Below, piece after piece: positions 26,286 to 33,748 of a stretch of DNA of 64,000 bases; the first letter of the stretch is position 1; every line of letters begins with the position of its first letter. A program made the translations under genes and the position numbers. Under the pieces are notes generated by a model. It had not been told where the DNA came from, searched no databases, and was given only the letters and a program-made list of their open reading frames with translations. Source of the stretch: Eubacterium saphenum ATCC 49989 (lineage in GTDB: Bacteria; Bacillota; Clostridia; Peptostreptococcales; Anaerovoracaceae); assembly GCA_000161975.1 (NCBI GenBank), contig GG688422.1, positions 617,824 to 681,823 on the forward strand, written 5' to 3'.

Positions 26286-27380
26286 ATGCAACTTGGAATC
26301 GTAGGCCTACCGAATGTAGGAAAGAGTACTTTATTTAACGCAATAACACAGGCCGGAGCCGAGTCTGCAAATTATCCGTTTTGCACCATAGAGCCGAATG
26401 TCGGAATGGTTACCGTTCCCGATTACAGAATAGATAAACTGAGCGAAATATACAAACCAAAAAAGACAACCTACGCCACGATAAAATTCTCAGATATAGC
26501 AGGGCTTGTTAAGGGCGCGTCTAAGGGTGAAGGTCTTGGGAATCAGTTCCTCGGTCATATCAGAGAGGCTGCAGCAATTCTTCACGTAGTTAGATGTTTT
26601 GAAGATCCTAATATCGTGCATGTTCATGCCGGCCTTGATCCAATAGATGACATCGAAGTAATAAATACGGAATTATTGCTTGCGGACATATTTTTACTCG
26701 AAAAACGCATAGCCAAAACTACAAAGGCAGCCAAGGCTGATAAGAAAGCTGCCAAAGAATTGGATTTTTTGAAGCTACTGCTTAACCATCTTGAAGAAGG
26801 TCACCCCGCAAGAACCCTAAACCCTGAAGACAGCAACCTTAACTATATGCAGGAGCTCGACTTGATAACATCCAAGCCGATCATATATGTAGCAAACGTC
26901 TCAGAAGATGAACTCAGCTCCATAGATACGAATGCCAATGTAAAAAAGGTAAAAGAGTATGCAAAAAATGAAGGTGCGGAAGTGATAACTATAAGCGCAA
27001 AGATAGAAGAAGAAATTTCATCTCTAAGCGATGAAGAAAAAAAGCTGTTCATAGAGGAACTGGGACTTGAGAGCTCAGGACTTGATAAAATCGTAAAGGC
27101 TTCATATTCACTGCTGGATCAAATATCCTACATAACTGCAGGCGAGCCTGAAGTAAGGGCATGGACCATAAAAAGAGGCACCAAAGCTCCTCAAGCGGCA
27201 GGAAAAATACATACGGATTTTGAAAAAGGTTTTATACGTGCAGAAGTGATCGACTACGACTCGCTGGTGGAATTAAACGGAAACTTGGCGGCGGCACGAG
27301 AAAAAGGCTTAATCCGTGCGGAAGGAAAAGACTACGTAATAAAAGACGGAGATATAGTGCACTTCCTCTTTAACGTATAG
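26286..27380 (+). CDS. ychF: Ribosome-binding ATPase YchF
   Basis: This Obg-family P-loop protein hydrolyses ATP in preference to GTP and is linked to the ribosome and stress response. G1 GLPNVGKSTLFNAIT, switch DIAGLVKGASKGEGLGNQFL and the altered G4 motif NVSE (in place of NKxD, which explains the nucleotide switch) are all visible, as is the C-terminal TGS domain ending in IVHFLFNV. Length 364 is standard. ATG follows GAGGAGG. Confidence 0.96.
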   Translation: MQLGIVGLPNVGKSTLFNAITQAGAESANYPFCTIEPNVGMVTVPDYRIDKLSEIYKPKKTTYATIKFSDIAGLVKGASKGEGLGNQFLGHIREAAAILHVVRCFEDPNIVHVHAGLDPIDDIEVINTELLLADIFLLEKRIAKTTKAAKADKKAAKELDFLKLLLNHLEEGHPARTLNPEDSNLNYMQELDLITSKPIIYVANVSEDELSSIDTNANVKKVKEYAKNEGAEVITISAKIEEEISSLSDEEKKLFIEELGLESSGLDKIVKASYSLLDQISYITAGEPEVRAWTIKRGTKAPQAAGKIHTDFEKGFIRAEVIDYDSLVELNGNLAAAREKGLIRAEGKDYVIKDGDIVHFLFNV

Positions 27381-27390
27381 AGTGTGAACC

Positions 27391-28026
27391 ATGTATGCGG
27401 CTAAGGTAAAACGAATTTTAGATATTCTGGAACGGATGTACCCCGATGCGGAGTGCGCCTTAGTGCATAGGAATAATTACGAACTGATAGTGGCGGTAGC
27501 GTTATCGGCACAGACAACGGATAAGAGTGTAAACAAAATCACACCTGAACTTTTTAAAGCCTATCCGACTACCGAAGCCCTTGCAAAGGCGGATGTAAAT
27601 GACGTCATGGATATAATTCACACAATAGGGATGTATAAGGTAAAATCTAAAAATATCATAGCTCTTGCTAATAAATTACAAAATGATTACGGTGGAGACG
27701 TACCTTCAAGCTACGAGGAACTCGAAAGTCTTCCCGGTGTCGGCAGAAAAACAGCAAACGTAGTGCGAGCGGTGGGCTTTAACATCCCAAGCCTGGCTGT
27801 GGATACTCATGTGTTTAGAACCGGCAAACGCATCGGCTTTTCAAACGGTAATACAGTAGATAAAGTAGAGCGGGATCTTATGAAAATCATCCCCAAAAAG
27901 CGTTGGATACGTGCACACCACTCTCTGATATTTCACGGGCGAAACCTCTGCACCGCAAGAAATCCGAAGTGCAACCTATGCGACATAATGAAATACTGCG
28001 AATACACGGAAAAATCCGTTAAATAA
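27391..28026 (+). CDS. nth: Endonuclease III
   Basis: DNA glycosylase/AP lyase of base excision repair. The helix-hairpin-helix LPGVGRKTANVV carries the catalytic Lys and AVDTHVFR the catalytic Asp. The C-terminal CTARNPKCNLCDIMKYC has the 4Fe-4S spacing C-x6-C-x2-C-x5-C. Length 211 is standard. It begins 10 nt after ychF, so the two are cotranscribed. It converges with the end of the histidine operon. Confidence 0.97.
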   Translation: MYAAKVKRILDILERMYPDAECALVHRNNYELIVAVALSAQTTDKSVNKITPELFKAYPTTEALAKADVNDVMDIIHTIGMYKVKSKNIIALANKLQNDYGGDVPSSYEELESLPGVGRKTANVVRAVGFNIPSLAVDTHVFRTGKRIGFSNGNTVDKVERDLMKIIPKKRWIRAHHSLIFHGRNLCTARNPKCNLCDIMKYCEYTEKSVK

Positions 28027-28035
28027 ATTCGCTCG

Positions 28036-29025
28036 TTATTTTATTATTTTGCCTATGGAATATGCTTCTACTCCCATTTCGTTAAGCTCCAATAAAATAG
28101 GAAGCTCCACTTTTTCATCCACAATGATTGCAAGTCCGATACCCGCATTAAAATGCTTAATTATAAAATCGTCCGTAAGATTTGCCTCTTTTTGCATGAG
28201 CTTTATAATCTTAGGGTACTCCCAATCGCTTGGCTGTATTTTTATTTTATCTTCTCCGCCTGTAACAGCTGCTATATCCGGCACCAACCCGAGTTTTGAA
28301 ATAGGTATTATATCTTTTACATCGAAGCTGTCATAGAGCTTTTGAATCAAATTCGCATAATTTGGCGGAGGTGTTATCATTGCCTCGCCTGCAATTTCAT
28401 CAAGTTCTTCTATATAATCGTTTACTCCGTTTCGCATATCTTCAAGAATTACCTTACTATATATATCTATACCTATCCCGGCAGTAGAAGAGGTGCATAT
28501 TCCGATAATGCTGTCGCCCTCAGTCGGCTCTTTCTTCGCATAACCGTTTCTCTTAATTCCAAGCCCGACTCCCGCAGCAAGCACTCCGTCAGTAAATATT
28601 GACGTTGTGACATCTACGCTTGAAGAAGCCATGTATACGGCATGTGCCTTACCGGCAGCTGCAGCCAAGTAATGCCTGAATTTAGCTACTTCATCAGCTG
28701 CGCCTTCACCGCATATAATCTGATCCGCAAACGATACGAAATACCCCCCTTGTGCTGCAATATCATTAGCCGCCTTGACTATCAATGCAAGCGCTGCAAG
28801 ATCATATCTCTCCATCTCACGAGCCATCTCAAGTCCTCTTTGCTGAGAAGCCCTGACTAAAATAAGCTCATCACCATCCTTGAGATTCGATATCTCATTT
28901 TCTTCAACTCCCAAATCCGCTGAAAAAGATTTTTTTGTCTTAGTCATAAGATCTTTGCTGTTTTGAGCCAACGCCTCTTGCCTCTTTACAGCTTTGTCAA
29001 ATCCCTTTAAATCATCCTTCGTCAT
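28036..29025 (-). CDS. PurM-like (AIR synthase-related) protein, probably not a functional AIR synthase
   Basis: This 329-residue protein aligns in outline with PurM. Residues 75-120 (NDIAAQGGYFVSFADQII) match the PurM segment VNDxxxQGAxPLFFLDY. GDSIIGICTSS matches the GDVLIGLxSSG block. The C-terminus (ITGG-like VTGGEDKI, then HFNAGIGLAIIV) matches the AIRS_C segment FNMGIGMxxVV. The N-terminal PurM nucleotide/metal motif TDGVGTKL is replaced by VRASQQRGL. The first codon could be GTG at 29028, but ATG at 29025 has the better spaced GAGAGG. It is the last gene of the histidine operon, 18 nt after hisIE. Its reaction is unknown; a purine-histidine link through AICAR is only a guess. Confidence 0.7.
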   Translation of the reverse strand: MTKDDLKGFDKAVKRQEALAQNSKDLMTKTKKSFSADLGVEENEISNLKDGDELILVRASQQRGLEMAREMERYDLAALALIVKAANDIAAQGGYFVSFADQIICGEGAADEVAKFRHYLAAAAGKAHAVYMASSSVDVTTSIFTDGVLAAGVGLGIKRNGYAKKEPTEGDSIIGICTSSTAGIGIDIYSKVILEDMRNGVNDYIEELDEIAGEAMITPPPNYANLIQKLYDSFDVKDIIPISKLGLVPDIAAVTGGEDKIKIQPSDWEYPKIIKLMQKEANLTDDFIIKHFNAGIGLAIIVDEKVELPILLELNEMGVEAYSIGKIIK

Positions 29026-29043
29026 CACATATACCTCTCTGTT

Positions 29044-29700
29044 TTAACAATATGTTTTTCCGGAGCTACTCTTAACCTGTTTTTTCTTATCCTCTATGAC
29101 ATTTCTCCTTGCAAGTTCCTCCGTTATCTCTGCAAGGCTCACGCCCTGTTCTATAAGGAGCACCATCATATGATAGGCAAGATCCGCACTTTCGTATATC
29201 ACTTCACCCTTATCGTCGTTCATCGCCGCTATTATCACTTCAGATGACTCTTCTCCTATTTTCTTAAGTATCTTTTCCTTGCCCTCTTTAAATAAATAGC
29301 TGGTATAGCTTCCCTCTACAGGGTCTTCCTTTCTCTTTACAAGCTCATCATACAAAGCCTTATAAGAAAACCCTTCTCTATCTTTAGCTGTAAAAATTCT
29401 ATTGTAAAAACAGCTTTCACTACCGGTATGACACGCAGGCCCCGCTTTTATGACCTGCACCACGAGTGCATCACCGTCGCAGTCACTCGTTATGGTCACT
29501 ACTTCCTGATAATTTCCGCTGGTTTCGCCCTTTCGCCATAGCTCTCTCCGGCTTCTGCTGTAAAAGCACGTCCTACCTTCCTTGATGGTAATATCAAGGC
29601 TTTCCTTGTTCATATACGCAAGTGTCAAAACTTCCTTGGTGTAAAAATCCTGTACCACCGCAGGAATGAGCCCTTTCTCATCATATTTTAGCACATCCAC
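29044..29700 (-). CDS. hisIE: Bifunctional phosphoribosyl-AMP cyclohydrolase / phosphoribosyl-ATP pyrophosphatase
   Basis: Catalyses steps 2 and 3 of histidine synthesis. The HisI part (about 1-112) has the metal-binding DCDGDALVVQV and the cysteine segment PACHTGSESCFY. The HisE part (about 118-205) has EESSEVIIAAMND and the acidic helix ESADLAYHMMVLL. The fused length of 218 is typical. The last residues (KKKQVKSSSGKTYC) form a basic tail. ATG follows GGGAGG. It is 16 nt after hisF. Confidence 0.96.
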   Translation of the reverse strand: MDVLKYDEKGLIPAVVQDFYTKEVLTLAYMNKESLDITIKEGRTCFYSRSRRELWRKGETSGNYQEVVTITSDCDGDALVVQVIKAGPACHTGSESCFYNRIFTAKDREGFSYKALYDELVKRKEDPVEGSYTSYLFKEGKEKILKKIGEESSEVIIAAMNDDKGEVIYESADLAYHMMVLLIEQGVSLAEITEELARRNVIEDKKKQVKSSSGKTYC

Positions 29701-29716
29701 AGTAAACCTCCCTTCC

Positions 29717-30469
29717 TTATGAGTTTACATCAATGCCTTCTTTTCTAAGATATTCTTTAAGGTCATCTATTACTATTTCTTTATAGTGGAACACGCTTGC
29801 TGCAAGTGCTACCTCAACCTTAGGCAACATCAACGCTTCCTTAAAATCCTGCATTTTCCCGGCGCCGCCGGAAGCCACTATTTTAGCATCTGTAACCTCC
29901 CCTGCGGCTTTTAACATCTCAATGTCATAGCCGGCTTTTACACCGTCCGTATCTATACTGTTAAGTACCAATATTCCGGCTCCTCGATCATAACCTTCGC
30001 TTATCCATTCAAGCGCATCCAGCCCTGTATCCATCATTCCCGCATTCCTGAAAACGTGGTATTCTCCGTTCACCTTTTTGGCATCAACGCTCAATATAAC
30101 ATTTTCGCTACCTATTTTTTCAGCCGCTTCATTTAAAAGATCCGGATTATCTATGGCTCCTGTATTTATGCTCACCATATCGGCTCCCAATTTTATTATA
30201 TTATCCACATCCTCTATGGTTTTGAGCCCTCCGCCTGCAACAAGCGGCAAGTCGCTCACAGCTCTTACGCTTTTAAAAAGACCTTCGTATATCTGTTTAT
30301 CCTCTACACTGGCAGCAATATCATAAAATACCAGAATATCTGCGCCTGTAGCATCATAATACTTAGCCAGTTCTACAGGATCCGCCACATCCTTTACTCC
30401 TTCAAACTTTATGCCCTTCACTACCTTTCCATGTCTTATATCCATACATGGCATTATCAACTTTTTCAT
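29717..30469 (-). CDS. hisF: Imidazole glycerol phosphate synthase, cyclase subunit
   Basis: HisF closes the imidazole ring of IGP and releases AICAR, using ammonia normally delivered by HisH. TIM-barrel motifs: PCMDIRHGKVVKG at the start with the catalytic Asp, GGGLKTIEDVD near 85, the second Asp in LNSIDTDGVKAG near 175, and ASGGAGKMQDF near 200. Length 250 is standard. No hisH is present in the operon, so either hisH lies elsewhere or free ammonia is used. It is 15 nt after hisA. Confidence 0.97.
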   Translation of the reverse strand: MKKLIMPCMDIRHGKVVKGIKFEGVKDVADPVELAKYYDATGADILVFYDIAASVEDKQIYEGLFKSVRAVSDLPLVAGGGLKTIEDVDNIIKLGADMVSINTGAIDNPDLLNEAAEKIGSENVILSVDAKKVNGEYHVFRNAGMMDTGLDALEWISEGYDRGAGILVLNSIDTDGVKAGYDIEMLKAAGEVTDAKIVASGGAGKMQDFKEALMLPKVEVALAASVFHYKEIVIDDLKEYLRKEGIDVNS

Positions 30470-30484
30470 CTTTCCTCCCTTGCG

Positions 30485-31201
30485 TTAATTGCCTTCATAG
30501 GTCTTGACAACTTCAGCTAAATCGAGCTTCCCGTCGTATAAAGCCTTTCCTATAATCACACCGCTTACATATCCTGAAAGCTCTCCTATCTCTTCCATAT
30601 AGGTGACTCCTCCCGATGCTATTATCTCCATTTTGGGTATTTCCGATAATTTTTTATATAGCTCTGAATTCGTACCACCGAGCATGCCGTCCTTGGATAT
30701 ATCTGTAAATATAATCGCAGCAACACCCTTGCGTGCGAGCATTTTGGCGTACGATATCGCATTTATCTTCGTAGTTTCCTTCCAGCCGTTTACGGCGATG
30801 TTCCCATCTCGTGCATCTATTCCTACAGCTATCTTTTCACCATGTATATCCAAGGCATCATTTAAAAAATCCGGATTCTTTATCGCAGCCGTACCGAGGA
30901 TTATCCTGTCTATCCCCGTGTTTATATATCTATCCGCCTTCTTCATGTCACGTATGCCACCACCCACCTGAACCCAAAGGTCTGTCTTTGCTTTTATAGC
31001 TTCTATTATTTCAAAATTTGCGGGTGTCCCTTCTCTGGCGCCGTCTAAATCCACTATATGTATGTGTCCGGCACCTGCCTCTTCAAAACCTTTTGCTATG
31101 GCGAGGGGATCATCACTATATACGGTGCTGTTATCATAGCTACCCATCACCAATCTCACCACTTTGCCATCCATAATATCTATAGCCGGAAAAATTTTCA
31201 T
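30485..31201 (-). CDS. hisA: ProFAR isomerase
   Basis: Isomerises ProFAR to PRFAR in histidine synthesis; a TIM barrel related to HisF. The catalytic Asp pair is visible in AIDIMDGKVVRL (residue 8) and FTDISKDGMLGG (near 130). VGGGIRDMKKADRY near 80 and IASGGVTYMEEI near 200 bind the phosphates. Length 238 is standard. It begins 17 nt after the DUF2889-type gene and is followed by hisF. Confidence 0.97.
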   Translation of the reverse strand: MKIFPAIDIMDGKVVRLVMGSYDNSTVYSDDPLAIAKGFEEAGAGHIHIVDLDGAREGTPANFEIIEAIKAKTDLWVQVGGGIRDMKKADRYINTGIDRIILGTAAIKNPDFLNDALDIHGEKIAVGIDARDGNIAVNGWKETTKINAISYAKMLARKGVAAIIFTDISKDGMLGGTNSELYKKLSEIPKMEIIASGGVTYMEEIGELSGYVSGVIIGKALYDGKLDLAEVVKTYEGN

Positions 31202-31218
31202 CTACATGCTTCCTTTCA

Positions 31219-32076
31219 CTATACCCAACATAACCCTGCAACTTCCGTGTGCTTTAAAACTTTAAGCACGAATACTATCACATCGTTTAAATGGTAACAC
31301 CCGTACGCGCCACCCACTATGGATCTTACACTCTTTGAATCTAGCTTTGAAAACTCAAGCCCGATAAATCCCCTCATATGCTCCGTATTTTCAAAACAAA
31401 CTGCACTCGGCCCCCTGTCGAAGCTCGCTGATGCTTCCATTACGCTACCTTCTTCCACAATAAAATCCACCTTCATCTGGTGGTAGCTATCTATGAATGC
31501 GCCCTTGACATGAAGCTTACCATCGATTTCATTGAATTCAAAATACTTGCTTCTGTTAAAAAGATTTCGCTTTCTTCGGTAATCTCCAAGATACCCGTAC
31601 CATGTATTTTCTTTCAGGTCCGCATTCGTATAGTGCCTGCATCCGTTCTTTTCAAGTTCCTGCCAATGTGCTTCATATTCCTTCTCACCGCTGTATCCTC
31701 TCTCCTTAATTATATAGGTCTCCGCTTGGGTCATGGCCTGCGTAGATTGTAAAAACATCATTTTTAAAAAACCTGCAAGTTCGTTGCCACCCTGCGCTAC
31801 CACTTCATCTTTAGACGCCAATACTCCTATATATTTGACATCGTTCCCAAATCCGTCATAGCCTATAAATTCCGGGATTTCCTGCCTGCCTGTCCGTATG
31901 GTTTCATTGCCTCTAAACACTTCATATGTTGCACTTTCCATCTTTAGGGTAAACACATCGAGCGTGCACTCCGCCATTATTTCACACATCTTGGAGTTGA
32001 ATATGGTTTTTATGTAAATTTGATTGTTTTCTCTATCCACCGTAGTCGACATCGTGCCGTAGTCTATAGTCTTCAC
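31219..32076 (-). CDS. DUF2889-like protein inside the histidine operon
   Basis: This 285-residue protein is of unknown function. The C-terminal half (about 165-280) matches the DUF2889 pattern: a beta-sheet start (GKLHVKGAFIDSYHQ), then FIGLEF followed by VRSIVGGAYGCYHLNDVI, where the family has a conserved Gly-Cys-x-His-Leu. The N-terminal half (about 12-130) looks like a decayed second copy (ECTLDVFTLKMESATYEVF and AQGGNELAGFL in place of GGAYGCYHL). It starts with GTG directly after the hisB stop codon and is followed 17 nt later by hisA, so it is an embedded operon member at the place usually held by hisH. It has no glutaminase Cys-His-Glu triad motif, so it is not HisH. Confidence 0.7.
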   Translation of the reverse strand: MKTIDYGTMSTTVDRENNQIYIKTIFNSKMCEIMAECTLDVFTLKMESATYEVFRGNETIRTGRQEIPEFIGYDGFGNDVKYIGVLASKDEVVAQGGNELAGFLKMMFLQSTQAMTQAETYIIKERGYSGEKEYEAHWQELEKNGCRHYTNADLKENTWYGYLGDYRRKRNLFNRSKYFEFNEIDGKLHVKGAFIDSYHQMKVDFIVEEGSVMEASASFDRGPSAVCFENTEHMRGFIGLEFSKLDSKSVRSIVGGAYGCYHLNDVIVFVLKVLKHTEVAGLCWV

Positions 32077-32676
32077 TTATATTACTCCTTTTGTAGACGG
32101 TATTTTGCCCGAATTCCTCTCGTCTATCGTCGAGGCCTTAGCCAAAGCCCTCGAGAGCGCCTTAAATATCCCCTCTATGATATGGTGACTGTTCTCTCCT
32201 GCGAGCTGCCTTATATGTATGTTTGCTCCGAGCGTCCTTGTAAACGCAAGCATGAATTCCTTCACAAGTTCCGTATCAAAGTCGCCTACCTTTTGAGCGG
32301 GTATAAAAACTTCTGAAAAATCCAAGTAAGCCCTTCCACCGAGATCCACGGCTACCATGATTAGAGTTTCGTCCATCGGTAAGATTATATCGCCGTATCT
32401 TAAGATGCCTCTTTTGTCTCCGAGTGCCTTTGCAAACGCTTCTCCCAAGGCGATCCCCGTATCCTCCGTAGTATGGTGATAGTCCACATCTATATCGCCC
32501 CGGCATTTTACATTCAGATTAAAGTTTCCATGCCTTGCAAAAAGCTCCAACATGTGGTTTAAAAATCCGCATCCGGTATCTACATCGTATCTGCCCTCTC
32601 CGTCTATATCTAAAAAAAGGTCTATCTTTGTCTCGGTAGTATACCTTTTTATGCTCGCCGTTCTTTCGCTACTCAT
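32077..32676 (-). CDS. hisB: Imidazoleglycerol-phosphate dehydratase
   Basis: Dehydrates IGP to imidazole acetol phosphate. The two manganese-binding repeats appear as CGFLNHMLELFARHG plus DYHHTTEDTGIALGEA, and later RAYLDF and ENSHHIIEGIFKALSRAL. The 199-residue length is the monofunctional form, without the histidinol-phosphatase half. Its stop codon directly abuts the GTG start of the next gene. It starts 1 nt after hisC ends. Confidence 0.97.
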   Translation of the reverse strand: MSSERTASIKRYTTETKIDLFLDIDGEGRYDVDTGCGFLNHMLELFARHGNFNLNVKCRGDIDVDYHHTTEDTGIALGEAFAKALGDKRGILRYGDIILPMDETLIMVAVDLGGRAYLDFSEVFIPAQKVGDFDTELVKEFMLAFTRTLGANIHIRQLAGENSHHIIEGIFKALSRALAKASTIDERNSGKIPSTKGVI

Positions 32677-32677
32677 G

Positions 32678-33745
32678 CTAACCTCGATTTCCTATTATTC
32701 CTCTTAAAACATCCGCAGTGTATTCCATATTTTCATCACTGCCGATGCTGATCCTCACATAATCCCTCAAAACATTTTCATCAAAATACCTTACCAGTAT
32801 GTTATTTTCCCTAAGCTGTTTATATAACTCTTCGCCTGAAATTATATCATTTTTCGTGAAAACAAAATTCGCCTTTGAATCAAACACTTCAAATCCTAAT
32901 GTTTTTAACTCTTTTATGAAATTTTCACGTGTCTTTATCACCATCTTTGTCGTACTTTCAAAATATTCTCTATCCTCAACAGAAGCTTTGCCCGCAAGCA
33001 CCGCTAAGCCGTCCAAGCTATATGGATTAAAGCTGTACTTAATTCTGTGAAGATCCGATATGAGAGATTCTTGGCCGAGGGCATAACCGATTCTAATACC
33101 CGCCATGCTCCTGGACTTGGAAAATGTCCCCACTACGATGAGGTTGTCATACTTAGGGATGAGGTCTGCAGCTGATTCTGCGCCGAAGTCCACATATGCT
33201 TCATCAATTATCACAATTGCAGTCTTTGCATTTTTAAGAATTTCCTCTATTTCGTCCTTGCTTAAAGCAAGTCCTGTAGGTGCATTTGGATTTGCAATTA
33301 CTATCATTCCTTCTTTCCCAAAATAATCCGTTATGTCTATCTTAAAATTCTTCTGCTCCACCGGAATCCTGTTTGAAGCGAACAGCTCCGCATACACGGG
33401 ATAAAATCCATAACCATACTGTGGATAATACACCTTGCGCCCATTTGCTCCGTATGCCAAAAATGCAAATCCCAATATCTCGTCCGATCCGTTGCCGACG
33501 ATTACGTTTTTAGAGCTTAAATTATAGAACTCTCCAAGAGCGGCGCAAAGCGGTTCATTCGTAGGATTGGGATACAGTTTCGTACGAATCAGCTCGTAGT
33601 CCTCTATCGCTTTTACCGCCTTAGGACTCAGCGGATATGGGTTTTCATTCGTATTTAACTTGATTATATTTTCGCTTTCCTTAGGCTGTTCCCCCGGTAC
33701 ATATTCTTTCAAATTCCTAAGTTCATCTCTAAGATACTTGCTCAC
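32678..33745 (-). CDS. hisC: Histidinol-phosphate aminotransferase
   Basis: PLP-dependent transaminase converting imidazole acetol phosphate to histidinol phosphate. The PLP Lys lies in VGTFSKSRSMAGIRIGYA near residue 210. The N-terminal NENPYPLSPKAVKA and the site IVGNGSDEILGF near 80 are typical. Length 355 is standard. GTG start at 33745 follows GCGAGGT and is 3 nt after the HisZG stop. A step downstream needs histidinol-phosphatase and HisD, neither of which is in this operon. Confidence 0.96.
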   Translation of the reverse strand: MSKYLRDELRNLKEYVPGEQPKESENIIKLNTNENPYPLSPKAVKAIEDYELIRTKLYPNPTNEPLCAALGEFYNLSSKNVIVGNGSDEILGFAFLAYGANGRKVYYPQYGYGFYPVYAELFASNRIPVEQKNFKIDITDYFGKEGMIVIANPNAPTGLALSKDEIEEILKNAKTAIVIIDEAYVDFGAESAADLIPKYDNLIVVGTFSKSRSMAGIRIGYALGQESLISDLHRIKYSFNPYSLDGLAVLAGKASVEDREYFESTTKMVIKTRENFIKELKTLGFEVFDSKANFVFTKNDIISGEELYKQLRENNILVRYFDENVLRDYVRISIGSDENMEYTADVLRGIIGNRG

Positions 33746-33748
33746 GCT

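Noticed and set aside
31219..32076. Divergent HisH glutaminase in the hisB-hisA interval
   Set aside because: No class I glutaminase nucleophile elbow (GxCxG) and no His-Glu pair near the C-terminus; the pattern fits DUF2889 instead.
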